Below are positions 45,004 to 54,660 of a DNA stretch of 64,000 bases, in pieces. The DNA comes from Syntrophosphaera sp035450685. Lineage in GTDB: Bacteria > Cloacimonadota > Cloacimonadia > Cloacimonadales > Cloacimonadaceae. The notes under the pieces were generated by a model. The model searched no databases. It saw only the letters and a program-made list of their open reading frames with translations, and was not told the DNA's origin. The position numbers and the translations under genes were made by a program. Each line of letters opens with the position of its first letter. The first letter of the stretch is position 1. The stretch lies in assembly GCA_035450685.1 (NCBI GenBank), contig DAOTNF010000001.1, positions 124,001-188,000 of the forward strand, read 5' to 3'.

Positions 45004-45032
45004 TTGACAAATAAAGCTGTCCTGGTTTATGG
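45004..45032 (+). promoter_or_regulatory. Possible sigma-70 promoter for tyrS
   Basis: TTGACA at 45004-45009 with a 17-bp spacer to TTATGG at 45027-45032. The -35 box is perfect, the -10 box weak. Confidence 0.45.
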
Positions 45033-45071
45033 TGACAGTTCAAAAAACTACTGATTCAACGAAGGATATCC

Positions 45072-46274
45072 ATGCGATTTGAACAAGAAATAAAGGTGAT
45101 CAAACGCGGGGTTGATGAGATCGTCCCTCTGGAAGATCTGCTGCAGAAGCTGGAAAAAAGCGAAAAGAGCGGCAAACCCCTGCGCGTGAAATTTGGCATC
45201 GATCCCACCGGCTACGACGTGCACTTGGGTCATTTGGTGCCCATTCGCAAGATGCGTGATTTTCAGGATCTTGGCCATTTGGGAGTGATCATCATCGGCG
45301 ATTTTACTGCCCAGATAGGAGATCCCACCGGACGCGACGAATCCAGGCCCCCTCTTACCCACGAAGAGATCATGTACAACAGCGAAAAGTACATGGACCA
45401 GCTCTACACCGTGCTCAAACCCGAGCTCACCGAAGTGCGCTACCAGAGTGAATGGTTCGGCTCCATGGGCATGAGCGAGGTGCTGAAAATGATGGGCAAA
45501 TTCACGCTGGCACAGTTCATGGCCCACGACACCTTCCGCACCCGTTTTGAACAAGGCCTGGCACTGGGTATGCACGAAATCATGTATCCCATCCTGCAAG
45601 GCTACGACTCCGTTGCAATCCACAGCGATGTGGAATTGGGCGCTACCGAACAGAAGTTCAACATCCTTAGCGGACGTGATATGCAGCGCCATTTCGGCCA
45701 GGAACAGCAGGTTGCGGTGCTGTCTCCCATCCTCACCGGAACTGACGGCGTGAACAAGATGGGAAAATCTTTGAACAATTACATTGCCGTTTTCGATACT
45801 CCGGCGGATAAATTCGGCAAAGTGATGTCTATTCCTGACAGCCTGATCCTCAACTATTACAAATACGCCGCCAACGCGGATGAGGAAGTGCTGGACGAAG
45901 TGCAGGCTGAACTTGCCAAAGGCACCAATCCCATGTTGCTGAAAAAGCGTCTTGCCCATAGCATAGTGGGCTTTTACCATGGGGAAGAGGCGGCAAACAC
46001 CGCCCAGGAAGGCTTTGAACAGCTTTTTTCCCGCCGCGAAATACCGGATGAAATGCCCGAGTATCAGATTACGGCCAACCCGATCCGGGTGGTCAAACTG
46101 CTTACCGACAGTGGCCTTTGCGCCAGCGGCGGAGAAGCCAAAAGGCTTATCCAGGGCGGCGGAGTGAGCCTGGACGGGGACAAAGTGGACTCTGTGGATG
46201 CCGAGATCACTCCGCGGGACGGCATGGTGCTGCGGGCTGGAAAGCGTAAATTCATAAGGATCAAAACCTCATGA
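45072..46274 (+). CDS. tyrS: Tyrosine--tRNA ligase
   Basis: 400 residues, class I synthetase with a C-terminal S4 domain. The HIGH-type signature is HLGH (51-54) in GYDVHLGHLVP; the KMSKS loop appears as KMGKS in GVNKMGKSLNNYI; S4 domain with SGGEAKRLIQGGGVSLDG near 356. GxYDVHLGH and the 400-residue length fit the TyrZ-like branch. Charges tRNA-Tyr. Its stop overlaps the M50 protease gene start (ATGA). Confidence 0.95.
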   Translation: MRFEQEIKVIKRGVDEIVPLEDLLQKLEKSEKSGKPLRVKFGIDPTGYDVHLGHLVPIRKMRDFQDLGHLGVIIIGDFTAQIGDPTGRDESRPPLTHEEIMYNSEKYMDQLYTVLKPELTEVRYQSEWFGSMGMSEVLKMMGKFTLAQFMAHDTFRTRFEQGLALGMHEIMYPILQGYDSVAIHSDVELGATEQKFNILSGRDMQRHFGQEQQVAVLSPILTGTDGVNKMGKSLNNYIAVFDTPADKFGKVMSIPDSLILNYYKYAANADEEVLDEVQAELAKGTNPMLLKKRLAHSIVGFYHGEEAANTAQEGFEQLFSRREIPDEMPEYQITANPIRVVKLLTDSGLCASGGEAKRLIQGGGVSLDGDKVDSVDAEITPRDGMVLRAGKRKFIRIKTS

Positions 46275-46924
46275 GTCCTGAACTGCAAATGAAGATGATC
46301 AGTTTTGGCACCAATGCCATCATTGTGTTTCTGGTCTTCTACTCGATCATCCTGCATGAGATCAGCCACGCCATGGTTTCCAACTGGCTGGGTGACGATA
46401 CCGCCAAGCGGATGGGACGCCTCAGCCTCAATCCCCTCAAGCACATAGATTGGTTTGGCACGGTGATCCTGCCTCTGCTTTTCTATTATACGTTGGGTGT
46501 GGTATATGGCTATGCCAAGCCGGTGCCCCTCAACCCCTACAACTATCGGAACTTCAAGCGGGACACAGGCTTGTGTGCACTGGCGGGACCGGTCACCAAC
46601 CTTCTGCTGGCAATACTTTTCGCGCTCTTTTTCCATTTGAGTCCGGATAACGCCTATATCCAGCACGTGAGCCTGTATGTGGTGTTCTTCAATCTGATGC
46701 TGGCGTTTTTTAACCTGCTCCCCATTCCGCCCCTGGATGGATCAAAGGTGCTGGGTATATTCCTGCCAGACGAACTATATTTCAGATGGACCGCCCAGGA
46801 GCGCAAGGGAATGATGATTCTCTTTATAGTGCTGATGGTTTCCTCTCTGCTCAGGCTCAATCTGGTCGGCAGGCTGGTGCTAAAGCCGATCATGATTGTG
46901 ATGCAGCTCTTGGGATTGCAATAA
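46271..46924 (+). CDS. Site-2 protease family membrane protein (M50)
   Basis: 217 residues, about six hydrophobic segments. Zinc-binding HEISH is at 29-33 (H29, E30, H33) in the first helix, and the second site is the DG in NLLPIPPLDGSKVLG near 145-159. This is the minimal S2P family core without PDZ domain, as in many small bacterial M50 proteins that cut within the membrane. Substrate unknown. Translationally coupled to tyrS, which is a frequent neighbourhood but not a functional link. Confidence 0.88.
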   Translation: MSPELQMKMISFGTNAIIVFLVFYSIILHEISHAMVSNWLGDDTAKRMGRLSLNPLKHIDWFGTVILPLLFYYTLGVVYGYAKPVPLNPYNYRNFKRDTGLCALAGPVTNLLLAILFALFFHLSPDNAYIQHVSLYVVFFNLMLAFFNLLPIPPLDGSKVLGIFLPDELYFRWTAQERKGMMILFIVLMVSSLLRLNLVGRLVLKPIMIVMQLLGLQ

Positions 46925-46962
46925 CGATTTATAAAACAAATAGATACAAGGAAGAAAGAACC

Positions 46963-48384
46963 ATGACAAAGAAACAATTGCTGGATTACGCCGCTGAACA
47001 TGAAGTGAAAGCGGTGGACCTCAAGTATTGCGGCTTGGACGGTCGCTGGTATCACATCACCTTCCCCACCAGGGGCCTGGAAGAAGTGTTGGAACTGGGA
47101 ATTCCTTTCGATGGCTCCTCCATTCCGGGAATGAAATCCGTGGAATCGGGCGATATGGTGCTGATGCCGGATATTTCCACAGCCCAGATCGATCCTTTCT
47201 ACGAGACGCCAACTATGCGCCTGATCTGCTCAATTTGCGAAGCCGACACCCGCGTCGGGGTGAAAAAGGATCCCCGCAGCGTGGCCCTTAGGGCGCATGA
47301 TTTCATGCTTTCCACCGGTATTGCCGACAACAGCACCTGGATTCCGGAGCTGGAATTTCATCTCTTTGACACTGTGGAATTCGACAGCGGAGAGTTCTCC
47401 AGCGGATATACTATAAGCTCCGCCGAGAGCAAGGACGCGTTGCCGATTGATTATGAGGATGACGACGCGGTGGCTCAGCAGGAACGCAAAGGCTACCACA
47501 TGGACACCCCCTTCGACCGCTTCTATGAAATCCGCCAGGAGATGGTGGACACAATGGAAGCACAGGGGATCAAGGTGCGCTATCACCACCATGAGGTGGG
47601 CCTCAGCTCGCAGCAGGAGATCGAGCCTGAACTGCTGCCTTTCCCCAAGATTTGTGACGACACCATGGTGATGAAGGATGTCATCCGCCGCACCGCCCTC
47701 AACTATGGCCTCACCGCAACCTTTATGCCTAAACCGGTGTACAACCAGGCTGGCAACGGGATGCACTTTCACATGATGCTTCACAAGCGCGGCAAAAACA
47801 TATTCTACAAGAAAGGTGGCTACGCTGACCTCTCCAACAACGCCATCTGGTTCATCGGCGGCATTCTGAAACACGGACGCTCCCTGGTGGCTTTCACCAA
47901 TCCCAGCACCAACAGTTTCAAGCGCCTGCTGCCCGGCTTTGAAGCGCCTGTCAAGCTGTTCTACGGACTGGCCAATCGCTCTGCCGCGATCCGCATTCCC
48001 AAATATGCCAATACCCCGGAGACTAAACGCTTCGAGTTCCGCACCGGCGATGGCACCTGCAACCCCTACTTTGCCATGAGCGCTCTGCTGTTGGCAGGAC
48101 TGGACGGGATCATCAACAAGATCGACCCCAGCAAATACAACCTTGGACCCTTCGATGACAACGTCTTCGCCTGGAGCGAACAGAAAAAGGCCAAATTGCT
48201 CTCCATTCCCGCTAATCTGAAAGAGGCTATGGAATGCCTTGAAAAAGACCATGAGTATTTGCTGCAGGGGAATGTGTTCAATGAGGATTTGATCGAATCC
48301 CACATCAAACTGAAAATGGCTGAACACGAGGCTGTGACGAACAGAGTTCACCCTCACGAGGTTCAGCTTTATTATAATCTGTAA
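46963..48384 (+). CDS. glnA: Glutamine synthetase (GSI type)
   Basis: 473 residues from ATG 46963 (AAGGAAG site upstream; the open frame back to 46786 overlaps the M50 gene and is not real). Makes glutamine from glutamate, ATP and ammonia. Landmarks: FDGSSIPGMKSVESGDM (about 48-64), the active-site loop PELEFHLFD and NAGNGMHFHMMLH, RIPKYANTPETKRFEFR. At the site of the E. coli adenylylated tyrosine (NLYDLPP) this protein has NVFAW (Phe402), so GlnE-type adenylylation is not expected. Confidence 0.96.
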   Translation: MTKKQLLDYAAEHEVKAVDLKYCGLDGRWYHITFPTRGLEEVLELGIPFDGSSIPGMKSVESGDMVLMPDISTAQIDPFYETPTMRLICSICEADTRVGVKKDPRSVALRAHDFMLSTGIADNSTWIPELEFHLFDTVEFDSGEFSSGYTISSAESKDALPIDYEDDDAVAQQERKGYHMDTPFDRFYEIRQEMVDTMEAQGIKVRYHHHEVGLSSQQEIEPELLPFPKICDDTMVMKDVIRRTALNYGLTATFMPKPVYNQAGNGMHFHMMLHKRGKNIFYKKGGYADLSNNAIWFIGGILKHGRSLVAFTNPSTNSFKRLLPGFEAPVKLFYGLANRSAAIRIPKYANTPETKRFEFRTGDGTCNPYFAMSALLLAGLDGIINKIDPSKYNLGPFDDNVFAWSEQKKAKLLSIPANLKEAMECLEKDHEYLLQGNVFNEDLIESHIKLKMAEHEAVTNRVHPHEVQLYYNL

Positions 48385-48446
48385 GTTAGGAACAGATATT
48401 GCATAGTTAAATGGGCACAATCTAACCCTATCTATGAGGTGTGCCC

Positions 48447-51400
48447 ATGAAAAGAACTATAGTTTCAGCCTTGTTGAGTCTGAGCTTGTGCCTGGCTTTT
48501 GCCTTGATCACGGAGAGCCAGCCGGTTCAGCATAGGGAGGCTTTTGAGATAACAGCCAGAAGCCGGAACTATATGGATATCCGGTTTACCTTACCGGAGT
48601 TTGAAATGGAAGACGTCACCGCAGGTGGCCAGAGCTTCCAGAAAATTATGCTTCCCGGCGCGGGAACGACCATGACGAGCGGCTTGCCGGAATTGCCAGT
48701 GCTCACGCTCAACCTGGCCATTCCCCGCCAGGGCAGCGTAAACTTGCAGGTCCTGTCTTCCCGGACCACCTCTCTGCAGCAGTTTAACGCCTACCCTGTG
48801 CAGCAGGGCGCTGAGCTGGAGAGCCCCAAAGCATTCCAGCAGGATGCCGGATTCTACGCCGCGGGCGCGAGTTATCCGCAGACAGCTTTGGAGTATGGCG
48901 ATCCAGTTATCCTGCGCGATTTCAGGATTATGACCATCAATATCAATCCCTTCAGCTACGATCCCGCCTCTCAACAGCTAAACATCCGCAACAGCCTTGA
49001 TTTTAGGGTGAATTTCAGCCCAACTCCCGGGATCAACGAGCTGGTAGGCGAACTGACCCATATTTCGCCGGCTTTTGCCAGGATATATGAATCGGTGATC
49101 TTCAACTTCGATGATTACCGCAACCTCATAGACCACAACGTTCCACCCCGTTATCTGATTATACATGGCAACAATACAGATCCCAACTTTATCGCTTCCC
49201 TCAACGAATATGTCTTGTGGAAGCGGCAAAAGGGCGCGGACGTGGATGTGGCGAACACTTCTTCAGCATCAGCAGGTTCTTCCACCACCTCGATCAAAAC
49301 CTATATCCAGAACCGTTATAACAATCCAGCCACCCGGCCGGATTTTGTGATCCTGATCGGTGATACCGTTGGGAGTTACGCCATCCCTTGTTATAACTAT
49401 TCAGGCGGAGCAGGAGACTATCCTTACACCCATCTGGCGGGCAACGACTTGCTGGGCGATGTTTTCATCGGCCGCATCTCGGCGGAAAACCTTGCTCAAC
49501 TGCAGGTGCTATTTGCCAAGATATACCTCTATGAAAAGGACATTAACGTTGAGCTGGCCGGTTGGCTGGACAGGATGCTGCTGGTGGGGTGCTACTCCCA
49601 GTCAGGAATCTCCACCATATATATCAACAAGTATATTAAGGAAATAAGCCTGGTCACCAACCCCAACTACACTTACACGGAGCTTTACACCGGATCACCA
49701 GCCACAACCCAGATCAACACCGCCATCAACCGGGGTGTGGGTTTCTACAGCTTTCGTGGCTGGATCAACTATACCCCGCCTGCCGAATCAGCCCTGAGCA
49801 ACGCTTACCGACTGCTTCATGCAGTGAACATCACCTGTAGCTCAAACAACTATGACGGCAGCGGAGCTTCTGAGATAGAGCAGTTTATCCGCTACGGAAC
49901 CCCCGCGGCTCCCAAGGGAGCCGTGACGGGCATTGGAATGAGCACCTCCAGTACGCATACAGCCTTTAATAACGTACTCCATGGCGGTATCTTCGGCGGT
50001 ATCTTTGCCCATGGCATGCGCACCATGGGTGAAGCCCTGCTCAGTGGAAAACTATTTATGCACCAGGTCTACGGCGTGTCAACCCCCACCAACGTTGAGA
50101 AATTTACCCACTGGTGCAACCTGATGGGCGACCCCACCATGGAGGTGTTCACCGGAAGGCCCAATTTCTTCAACGTTGCCACCTTGGACAGCATTCCCCA
50201 GGGCCTCAACCTGATGGATTTCGCGGTGGCGGATAGCATGAACATTCCCGTAGAAGGCGCCTGTGTGACCATCTCCCAGGGAAGCAGTATCATCAGCAGG
50301 GGCTTCACCGATGGGAACGGCAACGTGATAATGACCCTGCCTCAGTCGATGGTGGCCGGCGAGTGTGTGATCACCGTGTCAAAACACAATTTTAAACCCT
50401 ACCAACAGAATATAAACGTGGTTAACCACGGTACCCTGGTGCCTGGCGAGATCGTGGTGGACGACAGTAATGTGCCCCCCTCCTCCGGTAACGGTGATGG
50501 AAACGTGAACGCCGGGGAAACTGTGGAGATTCAGTTTGGGTTGTTCAATACAGGCAGTGCGGCGATCTCCGGAATATCCGGCTACGTTTGCACCAACAAC
50601 CCCTATGTGACTTTGGTGGATTCCCTGGTCACCTATGCCACGATCGCCGATTCTTCGCAAGGCTTCAACACTAGCCCCGTGGTTTTACAAGTGGCTCACA
50701 ATGCTCCCCATGAGAGCATGGTGCGCATCCATTTGATCCTCACCGACAGCCAGGGCAACAGCTACGATGTCTCGGAATTTATCCCCATCCACAACGCAAA
50801 GATCATGTACAACAACAGCTTTGTGACCAACGGCGGCAACCAGGTGCTCGATCCAGGCGAGACCGCCGGTTTCGCGGTCACGGTCAGTAATACCACCCCC
50901 ACCACTGTCACCAACATTACCGGCCGGCTCTACAGCAGGAACGACCTGGTCTCGGTGGGGGACAATACAGCCTATTATGGTGAATTGCCTCTAAACGTCC
51001 AGGTAACTCCTTCCACCGACTTTTTTGAGATCACGGGACGTCCAGCCCTGTTGCCGGGTATGGTGATCCCCATGCAGCTCAAACTCTACAATGAAGCGGG
51101 CTTTGAACAGTGGCTTGATTTCTCCATTACCATCGGCGAGGTGAGCGTCACGGATCCACTGGGGCCCGATAGCTATGGTTATGTGATCTATGACGATCAA
51201 GATCTATCCTATGAAGCTTGCCCGGTTTACGAATGGATTGGCATCGCTCCGGCGGAGGGAGGATTCGGAACCGCTTTGGCGATCAGCGACGCCTACACCA
51301 GTGATGAAGAAGGCGACCAGGTGAGCGCCGACGCTCTGGAAGTGGTGAATCTGCCCTTCCCATTCCAGTTTTACGGACTTCTTTACGACCAGATCACGGT

Positions 51401-53903
51401 CTGCTCCAACGGGTTTATTGCCCTGGGCGTGACCGAGAACGCGGAATTCCGCAATTACCGCCTCCCCGGCCCCATGGGCCCCAATCCCATGATCGCGGCG
51501 TTTTGGGATGATCTGGCCACCCATTCAGGTGGCGGGATCTATACCTGGTTCGACCGCACCAACCATGCCTTCGTGATTGAATGGTACAATCTCAGAAACG
51601 GTAAAAACGGCACCTCCCCGGAAACATTCCAGGTCATACTATACGATCAATCCGCCCATCCCACTTCAATGGGAGACGGACCCATAAAAATCCAGTATCA
51701 CACCTTTAACAATATCAATTCCCAATCTGGCAACAGACACGGCTGCTATTGCACCATCGGCATCGAGAACCACACCGGCGACGTTGGACTGGAATATTCC
51801 TTCAACAACACCTATCCGGTGGCGGCCTCACCCCTGGGCAACCAGCGCGCCATCTATATCACCAACGTTCCCATCTATCACGAAGCGGCCCATGTGATCC
51901 TGGGCGACACCTTTATCACCGACGGGAATGGCAACAGCGTCTGCGAACCCGGCGAAACCATCGAACTGGGAGTCCAGTTGAAAAACATCGGCAACATGAC
52001 GGCCGAAGGCATCGAGGCCACCCTGAGCACGGAAAACCAGTATGTGACCATGATAGACAGCGTTTCCACCTATTTCCCGCTGGAAAGCGAATGTTTTGGA
52101 GTGAACCGCGATCCCTTCAGATTTGCGATCGCCCCCAACTGCCCCAACGGCGAAGTAGTCGAATTTAACCTGGAGGTGGTCTCCGGCGAAAGCCTATGGT
52201 CCCGTCCTTTCAGCATCCGGGTGGACGCATCCGTATTGGTGTTCGAATCTTATATGATCAACGACGTTGATGGCACCTACAATGGAATCATCGATCCGCT
52301 GGAAACGGTGCAACTGGTGATAAACGTCAAAAACCAGGCGGACGTGGAATCCCGTGATATCCTGGCCAGCCTCAGCAGTTCCAATTCCGAGGTTTCGATC
52401 GGCCATCCCCTGCTTCAACAGCCCCTGATCGGCGCCAATGCAATTCAGCAGTTTGTTTATGAACTGCAGTTCACGGGCACCAGCGGACTGGGCAGCTACA
52501 TCCCCTTCCAGTTCAACGCCTCGCTTGGCAACGGATTACCCATCTCGGCAAACATCCTGTTGCCATACAATATTCCCAACGTGTTCCACGACTTTGAAGC
52601 CGACAACGGCAACATGATCTCGGAAGCAGGTTGGGTGTGGGGAACTCCCAGCCAGGTGACTCCTTATTCCGGCTCCAAGGTCTGGGCAACCGGACTGAGC
52701 GGCACCTATCCGGAATACGCGAACTACAACCTGATAACTCCCATCTACAGGCTCTCCGAAAACAGCGTGCTCACCTTCAAACACCGCTATGGCCTGGAGG
52801 CGAACTATGACGGAGGAAATGTCTCCATCAGCACCAACGATGGCGAAAGCTGGCAACTGATCACCCCTCAGGGAGGCTACCCCTACTACAGCATCAACTC
52901 CCTGGGTGGCGAATCGGGATTCTCCGGAAGCATCGCCAATTGGGAGACGGTGAGCTTCAACCTCAGCCAGTTTTCAGGACAGCAGGTGAGGCTGCGTTTC
53001 CGCATGGCTTCCGACGCCAGCGTCTCCGGTATCGGCTGGTTCATTGACGACTTTGAGCTGAGTGGCGTGAACCAGGTCACCGGCTATTTGCATGGCAACG
53101 TGATCGCCACCAGCGATACTCCTGTTACGGAGGTTGTGGTGAAAGCAAGCAACAACATGTGCGCCAATCCCGACGCAAATGGCTATTACAGGCTCTATTT
53201 GCCCAACGGAAGCTATTCAGCCACGGCGTCCCTGCTCCATCATCAGTCCTCCACCACCAACTCCGTCCAGATCAGTACTTCCGCTCCCGTGTATCTGGCT
53301 GACTTTACCCTCATCAACCTGCCCAAACCTGAAGGCGCTGGTTTCGATGTTGACAACGATACCGGAGCGGTTACCCTGTCCTGGAACCAGCCTTTAGATC
53401 CTGTGTTGCCGGTGATGGGCTACAAGGTCTATAAAAAGTTCAACTCCGGCCCCTTCGAGATGATCCAGCAGACCACAGACACCATCTATAATGACCATCT
53501 AACGCTGACAGGCAATTACAAGTATCTGGTTACGGCCATCTATTTCAACGTGGAAGGATGTCCCAGCGATACCCTGTCTTTTGCCTATCCCTATGTCTCA
53601 GAAGACGATCCCGTCTCTCCTGCCTTGGTCACCAAACTGCATGGCAACTACCCCAACCCCTTCAATCCGAGCACCACGATCTCCTTTGACCTGGCGAAAA
53701 ACACCAAGGTGAAGCTGAGCGTGTACAACCTGCGCGGACAACTGGTAAAGACCCTCGCCAGCGGAGAATTGGCTGCCGGACGCCACCAACTGATCTGGAA
53801 CGGGACTGACTCCCGCAACAGAAGCGTGGCCTCGGGCGTTTACCTGTTCAGGCTGGACGCGGGTAACTACCGCTCCACCCGCAAAATGATGCTCATCAAG
53901 TAA
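48447..53903 (+). CDS. Giant gingipain-like (C25) secreted protein with sorting domain
   Basis: 1,818 residues from ATG 48447 (GAGGT 6 bp upstream; GTG 48441 is an alternative). Signal peptide, propeptide-like region, then a C25/gingipain-like domain (about 230-560; VILIGDTVGSY, GDVFIGRISAE). The nucleophile-type Cys is present (C464 in NITCSSNNYDG), but the usual catalytic GHG reads GWI (438-440), so activity is doubtful. Then repeated CARDB-like domains (each opening with NAGETVEIQ-type motifs), a NLPFPFQFYG domain shared with the 12171 protein, an immune-inhibitor-A-like domain, a carboxypeptidase-regulatory and an FN3-like domain, ending with the sorting signal NYPNPFNPSTTISF. Confidence 0.85.
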   Translation: MKRTIVSALLSLSLCLAFALITESQPVQHREAFEITARSRNYMDIRFTLPEFEMEDVTAGGQSFQKIMLPGAGTTMTSGLPELPVLTLNLAIPRQGSVNLQVLSSRTTSLQQFNAYPVQQGAELESPKAFQQDAGFYAAGASYPQTALEYGDPVILRDFRIMTININPFSYDPASQQLNIRNSLDFRVNFSPTPGINELVGELTHISPAFARIYESVIFNFDDYRNLIDHNVPPRYLIIHGNNTDPNFIASLNEYVLWKRQKGADVDVANTSSASAGSSTTSIKTYIQNRYNNPATRPDFVILIGDTVGSYAIPCYNYSGGAGDYPYTHLAGNDLLGDVFIGRISAENLAQLQVLFAKIYLYEKDINVELAGWLDRMLLVGCYSQSGISTIYINKYIKEISLVTNPNYTYTELYTGSPATTQINTAINRGVGFYSFRGWINYTPPAESALSNAYRLLHAVNITCSSNNYDGSGASEIEQFIRYGTPAAPKGAVTGIGMSTSSTHTAFNNVLHGGIFGGIFAHGMRTMGEALLSGKLFMHQVYGVSTPTNVEKFTHWCNLMGDPTMEVFTGRPNFFNVATLDSIPQGLNLMDFAVADSMNIPVEGACVTISQGSSIISRGFTDGNGNVIMTLPQSMVAGECVITVSKHNFKPYQQNINVVNHGTLVPGEIVVDDSNVPPSSGNGDGNVNAGETVEIQFGLFNTGSAAISGISGYVCTNNPYVTLVDSLVTYATIADSSQGFNTSPVVLQVAHNAPHESMVRIHLILTDSQGNSYDVSEFIPIHNAKIMYNNSFVTNGGNQVLDPGETAGFAVTVSNTTPTTVTNITGRLYSRNDLVSVGDNTAYYGELPLNVQVTPSTDFFEITGRPALLPGMVIPMQLKLYNEAGFEQWLDFSITIGEVSVTDPLGPDSYGYVIYDDQDLSYEACPVYEWIGIAPAEGGFGTALAISDAYTSDEEGDQVSADALEVVNLPFPFQFYGLLYDQITVCSNGFIALGVTENAEFRNYRLPGPMGPNPMIAAFWDDLATHSGGGIYTWFDRTNHAFVIEWYNLRNGKNGTSPETFQVILYDQSAHPTSMGDGPIKIQYHTFNNINSQSGNRHGCYCTIGIENHTGDVGLEYSFNNTYPVAASPLGNQRAIYITNVPIYHEAAHVILGDTFITDGNGNSVCEPGETIELGVQLKNIGNMTAEGIEATLSTENQYVTMIDSVSTYFPLESECFGVNRDPFRFAIAPNCPNGEVVEFNLEVVSGESLWSRPFSIRVDASVLVFESYMINDVDGTYNGIIDPLETVQLVINVKNQADVESRDILASLSSSNSEVSIGHPLLQQPLIGANAIQQFVYELQFTGTSGLGSYIPFQFNASLGNGLPISANILLPYNIPNVFHDFEADNGNMISEAGWVWGTPSQVTPYSGSKVWATGLSGTYPEYANYNLITPIYRLSENSVLTFKHRYGLEANYDGGNVSISTNDGESWQLITPQGGYPYYSINSLGGESGFSGSIANWETVSFNLSQFSGQQVRLRFRMASDASVSGIGWFIDDFELSGVNQVTGYLHGNVIATSDTPVTEVVVKASNNMCANPDANGYYRLYLPNGSYSATASLLHHQSSTTNSVQISTSAPVYLADFTLINLPKPEGAGFDVDNDTGAVTLSWNQPLDPVLPVMGYKVYKKFNSGPFEMIQQTTDTIYNDHLTLTGNYKYLVTAIYFNVEGCPSDTLSFAYPYVSEDDPVSPALVTKLHGNYPNPFNPSTTISFDLAKNTKVKLSVYNLRGQLVKTLASGELAAGRHQLIWNGTDSRNRSVASGVYLFRLDAGNYRSTRKMMLIK

Positions 53904-53922
53904 CGCGAGATATAGCCTCAAC

Positions 53923-53956
53923 GCAAAGGGATGGAGATTTCCATCCCTTTGCTGTT
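53923..53956 (+). terminator. Terminator after the gingipain-like gene
   Basis: A 12-bp perfect stem (GCAAAGGGATGG at 53923-53934 with CCATCCCTTTGC at 53941-53952) with a 6-base loop, 20 bp after the stop. Confidence 0.75.
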
Positions 53957-53985
53957 TGGCGCACATTGTGGATTGTGTAAATTAA

Positions 53986-54560
53986 GGGCTGCCGAAGTCC
54001 GTTCGGCAGAGGCAACGGAGTTGCCTGTTTGATAGAGAACTCCGGTCTCTGTGGCAAACGGACTTCGTCACCCCTGGGCACTGGATCACGGATCAAGCGG
54101 TTCACGCAGATTGGCGCGGATAAAAGGCGCGGATTAGCGCAGACTGGGGTTATTGGGTGGTGTTTCGGGATTTGCTGCTTGTTTCTAAAAGACTGGATCC
54201 CGAGTCAAGCATGCGCTTGCCCGGGATGACACATTATATAGCTTGGTGGACTTGTTTTTTGGGAACCTTTCCACCATTCCACCTTCCCAACTTCAAAGAT
54301 CCTGTTATCCGCGTTCTATCATCACGGCATCACCTCACCACGTCACCATGAGAGTCTGTCAGGGGGAACCTTTCCACCTTTCCACCTCAAAAACACCTTT
54401 CCACGTCCTGATCATAGCACCTATATATATGGGGGGTGTGGCTCTCATTCGCATCACCCTCCCAAGAGTGGGTCTTCCTGGGGTCAACCTTATAATTTAT
54501 AAGGATGACCTAAGGATGATGGCACAAAAGCCAGTAGCAGCAAAGGACGGAGCTATGAAA
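53986..54560 (-). repeat. Composite intergenic repeat, copy 6 (palindrome at 54480-54512)
   Basis: The 757-bp gap 53904-54660 is mostly this element. Read on the minus strand it repeats copy 5 module by module: leader and palindromic core at 54558-54480, TCATTCGCAT box, ATATATAGGTGCTATGATCA, GTGGAAAGG units, CCCGGGCAAGC-type inverted pair, GATCCAGTCTTTTAGAAAC and the four-hairpin array near 53988-54072. Open frames in it (for example 54243-54701) are not genes. Confidence 0.9.
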
Positions 54561-54660
54561 GGAATACAGGATATTAAGCACTTTATGTTTCCTGGCGCAA
54601 GTATAATAGGTGCTTATTTACGCCGGAATCAGGGCGGGAACAAGCAGGTATTTCATCCGT

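Noticed and set aside
44367..54560. Composite transposon bounded by inverted repeats
   Set aside because: There is no transposase or recombinase inside, the genes are housekeeping, and the same element occurs elsewhere alone.
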